Positions 1 through 9,552 of a stretch of DNA of 64,000 bases are shown here, piece by piece. The stretch is from Streptomyces sp. NBC_00259 (GTDB lineage Bacteria; Actinomycetota; Actinomycetes; Streptomycetales; Streptomycetaceae): assembly GCF_036181745.1 (NCBI RefSeq), contig NZ_CP108080.1, positions 1,178,001 through 1,242,000 on the forward strand, given 5' to 3'. The position numbers were made by a program, and so were the translations under genes. The notes under the pieces are model-generated. The model saw nothing but the letters and a program-made list of their open reading frames with translations, was not told where the DNA came from and did not search any database. The stretch's first letter is position 1, and every line of letters begins with the position of its first letter.

Positions 1-348
1 GCCCTGCTGCTCCTTGGTGCCGTAGTTGGCCAGCGCGTGGCAGGCGAGGGAGTGGACGCTGACGCCCAGCCCCACGGTGAGCCGGGCCGCGGCCAGCTCT
101 TCCAGAACCTGCAGGTAGACCTCGTACGGCTGGTCACCGCCGCCGTACTCGGAGTCGTACGGAAGACCGAGCAGTCCCGACTCGGAGAGCAGGGAGAACA
201 GCTCGCGCGGGAAGTGTCCCGCGTCCTCCTCCTCGGCCGCGCGTGGAGCGATCTCCCGCTGGACGATCTCACGGACCAGGGTGATCAGATCCCTGGCCTC
301 CTCGGTGGGCAGTATGCGGTCCACCGGCTGCGGGGCGCGGTCGGGCAT
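1..348 (-). CDS. acyl-CoA dehydrogenase, N-terminal part (runs off the left edge)
   Basis: This is the first 116 residues of an acyl-CoA dehydrogenase, a flavoenzyme that oxidises acyl-CoA thioesters to enoyl-CoA in fatty-acid or branched-chain catabolism. The visible part begins MPDRAPQPVDRIL and shows the alpha-helical N-terminal domain, with REIVQREIAPRAAEE followed by FPRELFSLLSESGLLGLPY and an EYGGG turn, which is typical of this family. The ATG at 348 is preceded by a clear GGAGGAG ribosome site near 352-360. The active-site base and FAD-binding segments lie outside the window, so the substrate cannot be judged. The gene diverges from the chitinase at 692. Confidence 0.85.
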   Translation of the reverse strand, partial: MPDRAPQPVDRILPTEEARDLITLVREIVQREIAPRAAEEEDAGHFPRELFSLLSESGLLGLPYDSEYGGGDQPYEVYLQVLEELAAARLTVGLGVSVHSLACHALANYGTKEQQG

Positions 349-691
349 AGCGGCGCTCTCCTCCCTGTCGGGCGCTGCGGCGGTCGCGCGCGAAGGGTTG
401 GGCGGCGCCGCCGGATGTCACCTGATGCGCCGATGCTGCCCTCCCGGATCACGGAAGTGGCTGACCAGCGGCTGTGGCGCGTTGAGTATGCCCCATCAGG
501 GGGCGTCCGTCACGGGGCGCTTTCGCCACCTGCGTCACCTTCGCACTCGTCGAAGTTGGTCCGAACCATTGACCAACTGGTCTAGTCCTCCTACCGTTCC
601 CAGCAGCACATGACCGGTTCATGTCATGTGCACCGTGTTCACGCCGCAGCACCTCCCCCCACCCGCTCTCCCTCCCCCACGAGGAGACACG
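349..691. other. divergent intergenic region, acyl-CoA dehydrogenase / chitinase
   Basis: This 343-base region separates two divergent genes. The right half carries the chitinase promoter and operator described separately (557-597). The left half holds only the ribosome site of the dehydrogenase; I see no other conserved element or small gene in it. Confidence 0.6.
557..597 (+). promoter_or_regulatory. chitinase promoter with direct-repeat operator and DasR-type dre
   Basis: A -35 hexamer TTGACC (569-574), a 17-base spacer and a -10 hexamer TACCGT (592-597) form a good housekeeping promoter. Around the -35 box are two copies of a TGGTC element: TGGTCCGAACCA (557-568) and TGGTCTAGTCCT (578-589), 21 bases apart. 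The second lies in ACTGGTCTAG, which matches the left half of the DasR operator (dre) consensus. Direct repeats of this type around -35 are established at Streptomyces chitinase promoters and mediate induction by chitin oligomers and glucose repression. An almost identical arrangement precedes the second chitinase at 15870. Confidence 0.85.
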
Positions 692-1966
<1,275 letters not shown>

Positions 1967-1979
1967 GGCGCGGGGTGAG

Positions 1980-2012
1980 GAGGGCGGGGAACCGGTCCGG
2001 TTCCCCGCCCTC
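1980..2012. terminator. strong hairpin terminator between chitinase and small membrane protein
   Basis: A 16-base perfect inverted repeat (1980-1995 with 1997-2012) starts 13 bases after the chitinase stop codon. The gene to the right converges on it, so it probably stops transcription from both sides. Confidence 0.85.
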
Positions 2013-2038
2013 ACTCATGTGCCCGGAACGCCGGAACG

Positions 2039-2185
2039 TCAGAGGAGCCCGGCCTGGGTGACCAGCATCGCGAAGACGACGACGAGGACCCAGCCCATGA
2101 TGTGCTCGACGATCTTGGGGCCGTCGTCCTTGGGGCCGCCCGTGCGGGCCCGGGCGTCGGTGGCGTTGGCTGTGGTCGCGGTCAT
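2039..2185 (-). CDS. small single-pass membrane protein (48 aa), function unknown
   Basis: The reverse strand encodes MTATTANATDARARTGG..., ending with a hydrophobic helix (HIMGWVLVVVFAMLVTQAG) in the last 22 residues. It is therefore a tail-anchored or single-pass small membrane protein with a Thr/Ala-rich polar N-terminus. I recognise it as a type of conserved small hydrophobic protein often seen in streptomycetes but know no function for it. The ribosome site is weak (GAGTGAG). It converges with the chitinase and is oriented like the C39 protease upstream of it. Confidence 0.7.
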   Translation of the reverse strand: MTATTANATDARARTGGPKDDGPKIVEHIMGWVLVVVFAMLVTQAGLL

Positions 2186-2334
2186 GGCTGCTCACTCGGT
2201 CGTCGTGGTCGTGGACGCCCCCCGTGACGGTCCCTCCACGCCCTGGGGGCGTAGCGGGTGACCCGACCACAGTGCCAGCCCGACGGCCCGTGGGCAGTGA
2301 CACCGCTCACTGCCCACGGGCGCCGAGGAGCTGC

Positions 2335-3696
2335 TCAGTCGATGCCGAGGGCGGCGAGAGCCTTGCGCTGCGCGGCCGTCGGGTGCTCGGGCCAGTACAG
2401 GTAGCAGACACCGCCTGTGCCGGACGCCACGTTCCCGCTCGCGTTGTACCGCTTGGTACGGAGCCAGATCGTCTCCCACTGGGCCCGCTTGTAGACCCGG
2501 CGCACGGCCTCGTTGCTCGGCGACGCCGGATCGTTGGCGATCACGTCGCCGTCGGCGGTGAAGCCGATCACGGTCATCAGATGGCCGGAGGTGCCGTAGC
2601 CCGCGCCGGTGAGCTCCTCCTTCAGGAACGACTGGGACGTTATGGCCGGGATTCCGGCCTTGACGAGCGCCTCCAGCTGGTCGAGGGACTCCAGCCTGGT
2701 GACGACGGCGTTCATGTCCCGGTACGTGGCCGCGTAGGCGGCGTTGAAGGGCCAGTTGCCACAGCCGTCGTACTGGTAGTCGAAGGTGTGACGGGCGGCG
2801 TGGCAGACCTGCGGGTCGGCGAAGGCGGGATTCACCCAGGCGAGCTCCTGCGCCGACGGCCTGCGGCCCCAGTACTCGATGATCATCTGCGAGGAGGTGG
2901 GGCTGCACCAGGCCTCGCCGCCGTTGTCGTACTCGGGGTACTGGCCCACGTGGACGTTCTGCGAGTAGCGGGGCACCGCCAGCTCACGGGCGATCCGGGG
3001 CGTGGAGGCCGGCACGGTGAAGCGGTCCGGGACGTCGGAGGCCATGGCGCCCACACGCCACACCGTGGGGGTCAGGTCCGTGCCGGGCGTGCGGTAGAGG
3101 GTGAGACGCAGGCGGTAGGAGGCCAGCCGCAGTCCGCTCGCCGGATCGTCCACCGAGAAGGTGTCGGTCCAGATGGTGCTCCGGCCGTCGGTCTGGTCGT
3201 CCACGGACGTGCGGCGGATGTCCCCGTCGCCCGCCGCCCAGCGGCCCATCACGAACCACGGCGTTTGGGTGCCGTCCGTGTACGTGCCGGACAGCTCGGT
3301 CTGCAGCCAGGTGCCGGACGGGGTGCGGGCGTTCCAGGAGGCGATGACCTCGGTCGCGGGAACCCCGGGCCGGTGGACGGGCGAGGTCCACGTCGCGTAC
3401 TCCCAGGCGGTGGTCAGCCCGGTGTGCGGATCCGCGTACTCGGTGCGCCCGGCGAGGGTGTCGATGACCAGCCCGGGACGGCGGCCCGCCACCGCCCGGG
3501 TGCCGGCCGCCGCGCCGCTGCGCCAGTCGGTGTACGAGTTCCAGAAACGGTTGTCGACGAGCGGGCGCGGCCGGCCGGCACGGGCCGGAACGGCGGCCGC
3601 CGCAGCCGCGGGGGCGGCGGAGGACAGGGCGCTCCCGCCCGCCGCTGCGGCCAGGGCCGCGGTCAGTACGGTTCTGCGCGAGGCGGGAGTGCTCAT
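2335..3696 (-). CDS. secreted C39-family-like peptidase, Tat substrate
   Basis: A 453-residue exported protein. The N-terminus ASRRTVLTAALAAAAGGSA is a twin-arginine signal (SRRTVL) ending in AAPAAAAAA. About residues 45-240 form a beta-rich domain, and the C-terminal half is a C39_2-type papain-like peptidase: the nucleophile lies in AWCSPTS (Cys264) and the catalytic His in SGHLMTVIGF, followed by the NDPAS motif. Proteins of this architecture are called peptidase C39 family proteins and are not tied to bacteriocin export; the substrate is unknown. The ATG at 3696 has GGAGG just upstream and begins the Tat signal. It diverges from the kinase at 3882. Confidence 0.85.
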   Translation of the reverse strand: MSTPASRRTVLTAALAAAAGGSALSSAAPAAAAAAVPARAGRPRPLVDNRFWNSYTDWRSGAAAGTRAVAGRRPGLVIDTLAGRTEYADPHTGLTTAWEYATWTSPVHRPGVPATEVIASWNARTPSGTWLQTELSGTYTDGTQTPWFVMGRWAAGDGDIRRTSVDDQTDGRSTIWTDTFSVDDPASGLRLASYRLRLTLYRTPGTDLTPTVWRVGAMASDVPDRFTVPASTPRIARELAVPRYSQNVHVGQYPEYDNGGEAWCSPTSSQMIIEYWGRRPSAQELAWVNPAFADPQVCHAARHTFDYQYDGCGNWPFNAAYAATYRDMNAVVTRLESLDQLEALVKAGIPAITSQSFLKEELTGAGYGTSGHLMTVIGFTADGDVIANDPASPSNEAVRRVYKRAQWETIWLRTKRYNASGNVASGTGGVCYLYWPEHPTAAQRKALAALGID

Positions 3697-3881
3697 GGGA
3701 CCTCCGGAGGCGGTCGCGGGACGCGGACGGTGAGGGCGACAGTGGGCCAACTATCGCGGGTCCCCGGCGGCCTCGGCCAGTGATTCGCAGCGCGTCGCAC
3801 CCACCAATATTGGTCTCGACCAGTGGCATGACCTGCGACGGTCCCGGCCCGCCATCGAACCGGCCCCCTTAGGGTGACCCC

Positions 3882-4520
3882 ATGAGCCCTCTCGTCTCCC
3901 TCGACCGCGCCGCTGCGGTCCTGCGTGCCCTGCCGCCGTCCTGCGGGCCGGTGCGGCTGATCGCGGTCGACGGTCACGCGGGCTCGGGGAAGAGCACCTT
4001 CGCCACGCTGCTCGCGGCGGCGCTCGGCGGGGCACCCGTGCTCCGTCTCGACGACCTCGCCACCCACGACGAACTCTTCGAGTGGACAGGCCGGTTGCTC
4101 GACCAGGTGATAGCGCCCCTGTCCAGCGGCGAGAGCGCGCTGTACCGGCCCTACGACTGGACGCTGCGCCGCTTCGGCACCCCTCGTCCGCTGCCGGCGG
4201 CTGAGGTCGTCCTGGTCGAGGGAGTCGGGTCGGGCCGGCGGGCGCTGCGGCCTCATCTCGCCCGGCTCCTGTGGATGGACCGGGAGCCCGAGGCTTCATG
4301 GCTCCGGGGCCGGCGCCGCGACGGGCCGGCGCTGTCCGGCTTCTGGGACGGCTGGACGGTGGCGGAGACGCGTCATTTCGCCGGGGACCCCTCGCGGCCC
4401 TTTGCCGACACGCTGGTACGGGAGTTGCCCGAGGGTTACGAGTGGCTCCTGGGGCCGAACGTGACAGCGGGAGCGAACCATTCCGTCACGGAGCGTGAGC
4501 ACCTCACACCGCCGTACTGA
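3882..4520 (+). CDS. uridine kinase-like P-loop ATPase
   Basis: A 212-residue cytoplasmic NTPase of the uridine kinase/phosphoribulokinase-like fold. Walker A is GHAGSGKST (31-39), followed by an LRLDDL segment that resembles the substrate-binding aspartates of uridine kinases and a VVLVEGVGSG strand-turn that matches Walker B. The C-terminal part carries an arginine-rich lid (LRGRRRDGP). The family is usually annotated as uridine kinase in actinobacteria, but neither substrate nor pathway is established for this branch. The gene stands alone. Confidence 0.75.
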   Translation: MSPLVSLDRAAAVLRALPPSCGPVRLIAVDGHAGSGKSTFATLLAAALGGAPVLRLDDLATHDELFEWTGRLLDQVIAPLSSGESALYRPYDWTLRRFGTPRPLPAAEVVLVEGVGSGRRALRPHLARLLWMDREPEASWLRGRRRDGPALSGFWDGWTVAETRHFAGDPSRPFADTLVRELPEGYEWLLGPNVTAGANHSVTEREHLTPPY

Positions 4521-4558
4521 GCAGTCGGAAATCCACCCCGTCGAGTGCCCAACTCCGC

Positions 4559-4588
4559 TTGACCCAGGGCCCTTACAGGTCTTACGTT
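4559..4588 (+). promoter_or_regulatory. promoter of a candidate small RNA
   Basis: TTGACC (4559-4564), 18-base spacer and TACGTT (4583-4588) fit the streptomycete housekeeping promoter. Transcription would start about 4594-4596, immediately before two hairpins and without any coding sequence. Confidence 0.45.
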
Positions 4589-4594
4589 CTCAAT

Positions 4595-4662
4595 GTGCGG
4601 CTTTTCGGAGCCGCCCGGACGCGAAGCCCCCGGTTGTTCCCCCGTGATCGGGGGCTTCGTTC
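4595..4662 (+). ncRNA. candidate short structured RNA ending in a perfect terminator
   Basis: Just downstream of the promoter lie a small hairpin GCGGCT/AGCCGC (4597-4614) and a larger one with an 11-base perfect stem (4622-4632 with 4649-4659). The transcript would be about 65-70 bases with no reading frame. The second hairpin alone could be a distant terminator for the kinase gene that ends at 4520, but the promoter-like sequence directly before the hairpins favours an independent transcript. Inference from sequence layout only. Confidence 0.4.
4622..4659 (+). terminator. 11-bp perfect-stem terminator
   Basis: CGAAGCCCCCG (4622-4632) pairs with CGGGGGCTTCG (4649-4659) around a 16-base loop and is followed by a T-richer stretch. 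It ends the candidate small RNA and would also block read-through from the upstream kinase. Confidence 0.75.
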
Positions 4663-4879
4663 TGCCCTCAGCACCCTTTTTCAGCGCCGTCCCGGCACCC
4701 CACGCTCACCCAGGGTCACCGTCCGCCGGACGCTCGCGCCACCCTTAATTTGCTGCCCCCTGCGCAGGTACGATGCATCTCGGTGCGGTCAAATCCCGTC
4801 CGCGACAAGGTGGTTCGGCACGCTCCGACGGGCATCCGCCCGTCGGGACAGCACGGGGGCACGGTATGTGGGGGACCCG

Positions 4880-6781
4880 ATGGACATCGGCACGCAGGGC
4901 TCACCGGCCCCGGCCGACCTCGCCTGGGTGCGCGGCGTGGACGCCTACACCATGGGCGCGTATCCGCAGGCCGAGGAGGAGTTCAGAACCGCGGTGCGGC
5001 TCGACCCCGGAATGGCGGACGGCTGGCTCGGCCTGCACGCGCTGCGCGTCGACACCACCACCGCCCTCCTGCGGATGTACCGCAACCGGGAGCGCTTCGG
5101 TGAGCAGCGGACGCGGCACCGCCGCACGCTGAACTCCTGGTACTGGCTGGGCTGGTGGGTGCAGCCGGTGCTGGAGAGTCCGCGCGACCTGCTGCTCGCA
5201 CACGCCTCGCACTGGCTCGACGGGCGCCATGTGCCGGAGCTGGACCGGGCGCTGGCCGGGCTGCCGCCCGTCGACGCCGATCCGCAGGTGCGGTTCCTGC
5301 ACGCCTGCCGGGCGTATCTGGTCAAGGACTGGGACCAGCTCCTCCGGTACACCGAGCCACTCGTCAACGATCCGCTGCTGGGCATCGAGGCCGGTCTGTT
5401 CGGCGGCATGGCGCGGGTGCGGCTGGAGATGTACGGGCAGGCCGAACCCCTGCTGTCCACCGCCCTGATGCGCTGCCGCAGCGAGCAGCCGCAGCGCAAG
5501 GAACTCCGGTACTGGCTGGCGCGGGCCCACGAGGGCACCGGCCGCAGTGCCGCCGCGCTGCCGCTGTACCGGGCGGTGCACCGGGTCGACCCGGCCTTCA
5601 TGGACACCTCGGCGCGGCTCGCGGCGATCGCCGAGTACGACGGCATCGACGGGACGGACGAGGCGGTCGGCCTCGCGGCGGTGTCACTGGCAGGCGCCGG
5701 CGCGGGCTTCGGTCAGGACTCGATGGACCCGCAGCCCGCCGAGGCCGATCCGCCGTACGTGCCCGAGCCCCGGTTCGGCGGCGACCCGCAGCCCCCGCTG
5801 GGCGCGCAGGCCCCGGCCACGGCCGCGGGGCCGCCCGACGGGGTGCGGGAGAAGGCCGCCGCGCCCGCCGCGGCCCCGCCGCAGTTCCCGTCCGGTCCCA
5901 CCGATCCCGTGCTCCTCGCCGAGGCGCTCGCCGAGCTGGAGCGGATGGTGGGCCTGGAGCCGGTCAAGCGCCAGGTGAAGGCGCTCTCCGCCCAGCTGAA
6001 CATGGCGCGGCTGCGGTCGGGGCAGGGCCTTCCGGTGCAGCCCCCGAAACGGCACTTCGTCTTCTCCGGCCCCTCCGGCACCGGAAAGACGACGGTGGCC
6101 CGCATCCTCGGCCGGGTCTTCTACGCGCTCGGGCTGCTCGGCGGCGACCATCTCGTGGAGGCCCAGCGCTCCGACCTGGTCGGCGAGTTCCTCGGCCAGA
6201 CGGCCGTGAAGGCCAATGAGCTGATCGACTCCGCGCTCGGCGGTGTGCTGTTCGTGGACGAGGCGTACTCCCTCTCCAACACGGGCTACAGCAAGGGAGA
6301 CGCGTACGGCGACGAGGCGCTGCAGGTGCTGCTGAAGCGCGCCGAGGACAACCGGGACCATCTGGTGGTCATCCTCGCCGGCTACCCGGAGGGCATGGAC
6401 CGTCTCCTCGCCACCAACCCCGGGCTGTCCTCCCGCTTCACCACCCGGGTCGACTTCCCCTCGTACCGGCCGCTGGAGCTGACCGCCATCGGCGAGGTCC
6501 TCGCGGCGGCGAACGGGGATCTGTGGGACGAGGAGTCGCTGGACGAGCTGCGCTCGATCAGCGGTCATGTGGTGGACCAGAACTGGATCGACGAGCTGGG
6601 CAACGGCCGCTTCCTGCGCACGCTGTACGAGAAGAGCTGCGCGTACCGCGACCTGCGGCTCTCGGGATACGCCGGCACCCCGACGCGCGAGGACCTGGCG
6701 ACGCTCCGGCTGCCCGACCTGATGCAGGCCTACGGCGAGGTCCTCTCGGGCCGCAGCTCCCAGGACCCACCGGGCCTGTGA
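4880..6781 (+). CDS. TPR-containing AAA+ ATPase of the CbxX/CfqX (EccA-like) family
   Basis: A 633-residue cytoplasmic protein. The N-terminal half is alpha-helical with tetratricopeptide-like pairs (YPQAEEEFRTAVRLDPG, SAAALPLYRAVHRVDP). A Pro/Ala-rich linker (about 285-335) leads to a CbxX/CfqX AAA+ domain with Walker A GPSGTGKTT (397-405), Walker B LFVDEAYS (Asp460, Glu461) and the sensor/arginine region SRFTTRVDFP. This is the layout of EccA ATPases of type VII secretion and of SpoVK-like proteins. No ESX genes are next to it, so a secretion role is possible but unproven. Start chosen at ATG 4880 after GGGGGA; a longer upstream frame reads through the candidate sRNA and is rejected. No operon partner. 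Confidence 0.85.
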   Translation: MDIGTQGSPAPADLAWVRGVDAYTMGAYPQAEEEFRTAVRLDPGMADGWLGLHALRVDTTTALLRMYRNRERFGEQRTRHRRTLNSWYWLGWWVQPVLESPRDLLLAHASHWLDGRHVPELDRALAGLPPVDADPQVRFLHACRAYLVKDWDQLLRYTEPLVNDPLLGIEAGLFGGMARVRLEMYGQAEPLLSTALMRCRSEQPQRKELRYWLARAHEGTGRSAAALPLYRAVHRVDPAFMDTSARLAAIAEYDGIDGTDEAVGLAAVSLAGAGAGFGQDSMDPQPAEADPPYVPEPRFGGDPQPPLGAQAPATAAGPPDGVREKAAAPAAAPPQFPSGPTDPVLLAEALAELERMVGLEPVKRQVKALSAQLNMARLRSGQGLPVQPPKRHFVFSGPSGTGKTTVARILGRVFYALGLLGGDHLVEAQRSDLVGEFLGQTAVKANELIDSALGGVLFVDEAYSLSNTGYSKGDAYGDEALQVLLKRAEDNRDHLVVILAGYPEGMDRLLATNPGLSSRFTTRVDFPSYRPLELTAIGEVLAAANGDLWDEESLDELRSISGHVVDQNWIDELGNGRFLRTLYEKSCAYRDLRLSGYAGTPTREDLATLRLPDLMQAYGEVLSGRSSQDPPGL

Positions 6782-6891
6782 CGTCCTGCGCCGCCTCCGG
6801 GGCGGCGCCGGCGTGGTCCGGGTGCGAGGACACGAGGGCCGGGACCGAGCCCGGGACGGATTTCCGGACCGAGCCCCGGCTCGGGGAGGAA

Positions 6892-6921
6892 GGGGAGGGG
6901 CAGGATTCCCCGCCCCTCCCC
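6892..6921 (-). terminator. terminator of the CNNM operon
   Basis: GGGGAGGGGC (6892-6901) pairs with GCCCCTCCCC (6912-6921), immediately downstream of the leftward gene that stops at 6927 and downstream of the rightward AAA+ gene. Confidence 0.7.
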
Positions 6922-6926
6922 CGCGC

Positions 6927-8018
6927 TCAGCCCGCCAGCGCGCGCACCGGGTCCGGAGCCGGCGCGGCCGGGACGGGGACGACGGGCGTCCGGTGGGCGG
7001 GGTCACGGACCTCGCCGACCAGTTTCTCCAGGACGTCCTCCAGGGCGACGAGACCCAGCACCCGCCCCGACGCGTCGGCGACCTGCGCCAGATGGGTGGC
7101 GGCGCGCCGCATCACGGTGAGGGCGTCGTCCAGCGGCAGCTCCGCCCGCAGCGTGGCCATGGGCCGCCAGATGTGCTGCGGTACGGCCCGCTCGCCGTCC
7201 TCCAGGTCGAGGACGTCCTTGACGTGGAGGTAGCCCATGAAGGGCCCGCTGCCCTCGCCCCGGACGGGGAACCTGGAGTAGCCCGTACGGACGGTCAGCT
7301 CCTCGATCTGCCGCGGCGACACGGACGGCGGCACGCTCACCAGCGCCGAGCGGACTATGAGGACATCCCTCACGGGGCGGCTGCCCAGCTCCAGCGCGTC
7401 GCCGAGCCGCTCCTGCTCCTCCCGGTCCAGCAGACCGGCCTGGCCCGCGTCCTCGACCAGCTGGCCCAGCTGGTCGCTGGTGAAGACCGCTTCGACCTCG
7501 TCCTTCGGCTCCACCCGGAACAGCTTCAGCACCAGCCGGGCGCACGCGCCCAGCCCGGCGGTCACCGGGCGGCACAGCCGGGCGAAGCCGACCAGCGTGG
7601 GACTGAGCCAGAGCGCGGTCTTCTCCGGCGCGGCCATCGCGAGGTTCTTCGGCAGCATCTCGCCGACGACGAGATGCAGGAAGACGACGACGGCGAGGGC
7701 GATGACATAGCCGAGCGGGTGGATCAGCGCCTCGGGTACGTGGACGGCGTGGAAGACCGGCTCCAGCAGATGCGCCACGGTCGGCTCCGCCACCGCGCCG
7801 AGCGTCAGCGAGCAGACGGTGATGCCGAACTGCGCCGCCGCCATCATCTGCGGCAGGTTCTCCAGCCCGTGCAGGACCTGCCGGGCCCGCGAGGAGCCCC
7901 CGGCCGCGAGGGGCTCGATCTGGCTGCGGCGCACCGACACCAGGGCGAACTCGGCGCCGACGAAGAAGCCGTTGGCGAGCACGAGGAGCAGCGCGAACAG
8001 CAGTTGGAGGACGCTCAT
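6927..8018 (-). CDS. CNNM/CBS domain membrane protein (HlyC/CorC family)
   Basis: A 363-residue integral membrane protein of the CNNM (DUF21) plus CBS-pair family, historically called hemolysin-like or CorC and now associated with Mg2+ and other divalent-cation transport. The N-terminal transmembrane domain (about 1-190) starts LQLLFALLLVLANGFFVGAEF and has the usual conserved glycine-rich helices. It is followed by two CBS motifs (about 215-330: RDVLIVRSALVSVPP and MRRAATHLAQVADASGRVLG). There is no C-terminal CorC_HlyC domain, unlike its neighbour, so this is the shorter type. Its ATG overlaps the TGA of the upstream paralogue by 4 bases, which implies translational coupling. Confidence 0.88.
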   Translation of the reverse strand: MSVLQLLFALLLVLANGFFVGAEFALVSVRRSQIEPLAAGGSSRARQVLHGLENLPQMMAAAQFGITVCSLTLGAVAEPTVAHLLEPVFHAVHVPEALIHPLGYVIALAVVVFLHLVVGEMLPKNLAMAAPEKTALWLSPTLVGFARLCRPVTAGLGACARLVLKLFRVEPKDEVEAVFTSDQLGQLVEDAGQAGLLDREEQERLGDALELGSRPVRDVLIVRSALVSVPPSVSPRQIEELTVRTGYSRFPVRGEGSGPFMGYLHVKDVLDLEDGERAVPQHIWRPMATLRAELPLDDALTVMRRAATHLAQVADASGRVLGLVALEDVLEKLVGEVRDPAHRTPVVPVPAAPAPDPVRALAG

Positions 8019-9367
8019 CGCACGGCCTCCGCGAAGGTCTCCGCGAGGGCCTGGCCGTCCGCGGTACGGACCAGCCTCACCCGTTCGGCCCGGTACCGGT
8101 CCACCTGCCGCACCGAGAGGCGCCAGCCGGGCAGCTCGGCCCGGTCGCCGGGCACCGGGATACGGCCGAGGAGGTCGGCGACGAGCCCGGCGACGGTCTC
8201 GTAGGGACCGTCGGGCACGTCGAGGCCTATCCGCCGCAGGGTGAGGACCCGGCAGCTGCCGTCGGCCTCCCAGGCCGGGTTGCCGTCCTCGGGCGCGATC
8301 GCGGCCAGCTCGGGCCGGTCGTCGCCGTGGTGGTCGTGCTCGTCGCGGACCTCGCCGACGAGCTCCTCGACGATGTCCTCCAGGGTGACCACCCCCGCCG
8401 TACCGCCGTACTCGTCGACGACGACGGCTATCGGCTGCTCGCTGCGCAGCCGCTCCAGCAGCTGCCGCACCGGCAGGGTCTCGGGCACCAGCAGCGGGGG
8501 GACCGCGATCCGGCCGACGGGGGTGCGCTGCCTCTGGTGCGCCTGCACGGCGAGCGCGTCCTTCAGATGGACCATGCCGACGATCTCGTCGATGCGGTCC
8601 CGGTAGACGGGGAAGCGGGAGAGGCCGGTGGCGCGGGTGAGGTTGAGGACGTCCGCCGCGGTCGCGTCGGACTGCAGCGCGCTCATCTTCACGCGCGGGG
8701 TCATCACGTGCTGTGCGGTGAGCCCGCCGAGGGACAGCGTCCGTACGAACAGATCGGCGGTGTCCTGCTCCAGCGTGCCGGCGCGTGCCGAGTGACGGGC
8801 CAGGGAAACCAGTTCGCCAGGGGTGCGGGCGGATGCCAGCTCCTCCGCCGGTTCGACTCCGAACGCCCGTACGAGCCGGTTGGCGGCGGCGTTGAGCAGC
8901 GTGATCACGGGCCTGAACAGCGTCGAGAAGCGGTGCTGCGGGCCGGCCACGAACCGGGCCACCTGCAACGGCCGCGACACGGCCCAGTTCTTTGGGACGA
9001 GCTCACCGACCACCATCTGGACGGCGGAGGCGAGCAGCATGCCGATCACGACCGCGACGCCGGGGACGGCACCGTCGGGTATGCCCACCGCGGTGAGCGG
9101 CGCGTCGAGCAGCTGTGCGAGCGCGGGCTCGGCGAGCATGCCGACGACGAGGGAGGTGATGGTGATGCCGAGCTGGGTGCCGGACAGCTGGAACGACAGC
9201 TCGCGCAGGGCTCGTACGACGCCCCCGGCGCGGCGGTCGCCCTCGGCGGCGGCGCGCTCGGCGTCCGCGCGTTCCACGGTGACCAGGCCGAATTCGGCGG
9301 CCACGAAGAAGCCGTTGGCGAGGATGAGAAGGAATGCCGCGCAGAGCAGCAGTAGCGGGATGATCAT
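8015..9367 (-). CDS. CNNM/CBS/CorC-C membrane protein (HlyC/CorC family)
   Basis: A 450-residue paralogue of the next gene. It has an N-terminal CNNM transmembrane domain (LLLCAAFLLILANGFFVAAEFGLVTVER), a CBS pair at about 210-330 (QHVMTPRVKMSAL, PIAVVVDEYGGTAGVVTLED) and a C-terminal CorC_HlyC domain (about 350-435) with the typical DGSCRVLTLRRIGLDVP and ETVAGLVADLLGRIP segments. The DEYGG motif is characteristic of the family. It is likely a heteromeric or functionally paired divalent-cation transporter with the overlapping gene downstream. ATG at 9367. Confidence 0.9.
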   Translation of the reverse strand: MIIPLLLLCAAFLLILANGFFVAAEFGLVTVERADAERAAAEGDRRAGGVVRALRELSFQLSGTQLGITITSLVVGMLAEPALAQLLDAPLTAVGIPDGAVPGVAVVIGMLLASAVQMVVGELVPKNWAVSRPLQVARFVAGPQHRFSTLFRPVITLLNAAANRLVRAFGVEPAEELASARTPGELVSLARHSARAGTLEQDTADLFVRTLSLGGLTAQHVMTPRVKMSALQSDATAADVLNLTRATGLSRFPVYRDRIDEIVGMVHLKDALAVQAHQRQRTPVGRIAVPPLLVPETLPVRQLLERLRSEQPIAVVVDEYGGTAGVVTLEDIVEELVGEVRDEHDHHGDDRPELAAIAPEDGNPAWEADGSCRVLTLRRIGLDVPDGPYETVAGLVADLLGRIPVPGDRAELPGWRLSVRQVDRYRAERVRLVRTADGQALAETFAEAVR

Positions 9368-9485
9368 GCCGCCGCCTCCGGTGAGGGGGCGGCGCAGGTA
9401 CTACCGGACGATCCGTCCATTGCTGGAGGGAGTCACTCCTCGGGTCGCAGGGTGCCTCACGGGCCACGGTCGGCCGCGCGGGTGT

Positions 9486-9516
9486 GAGGCGGAGGCGCAC
9501 TCGGCGCCTCCGCCTC
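9486..9516 (-). terminator. terminator of the riboflavin-histidine transcription unit
   Basis: GAGGCGGAGGCGC (9486-9498) pairs perfectly with GCGCCTCCGCCTC (9504-9516). It lies 37 bases beyond the stop codon of the PH-domain gene, the last gene of the long leftward operon. Confidence 0.8.
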
Positions 9517-9552
9517 AAGAGTAATCACGAGTCTGCCCCGAGGGGCAGGGGC

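Larger units (their letters stand above)
4521..4879. other. 359-base intergenic region with candidate sRNA and AAA promoter
   Basis: The left half contains a complete promoter followed by two hairpins and no open frame (see 4559-4660). The right half contains a possible promoter for the AAA+ gene, TTAATT (4745-4750), an 18-base spacer and TACGAT (4769-4774), with GGGGGA at 4870-4875 as the ribosome site of that gene. Confidence 0.55.

Noticed and set aside
4595..4662. tRNA or tRNA remnant
   Set aside because: The hairpins do not make a cloverleaf and there is no T-loop GTTCRA sequence; the layout fits a promoter plus terminator better.
9368..9485. Mg2+-sensing riboswitch (M-box or ykoK type) before the CNNM genes
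   Set aside because: No conserved M-box core could be recognised in the upstream sequence.
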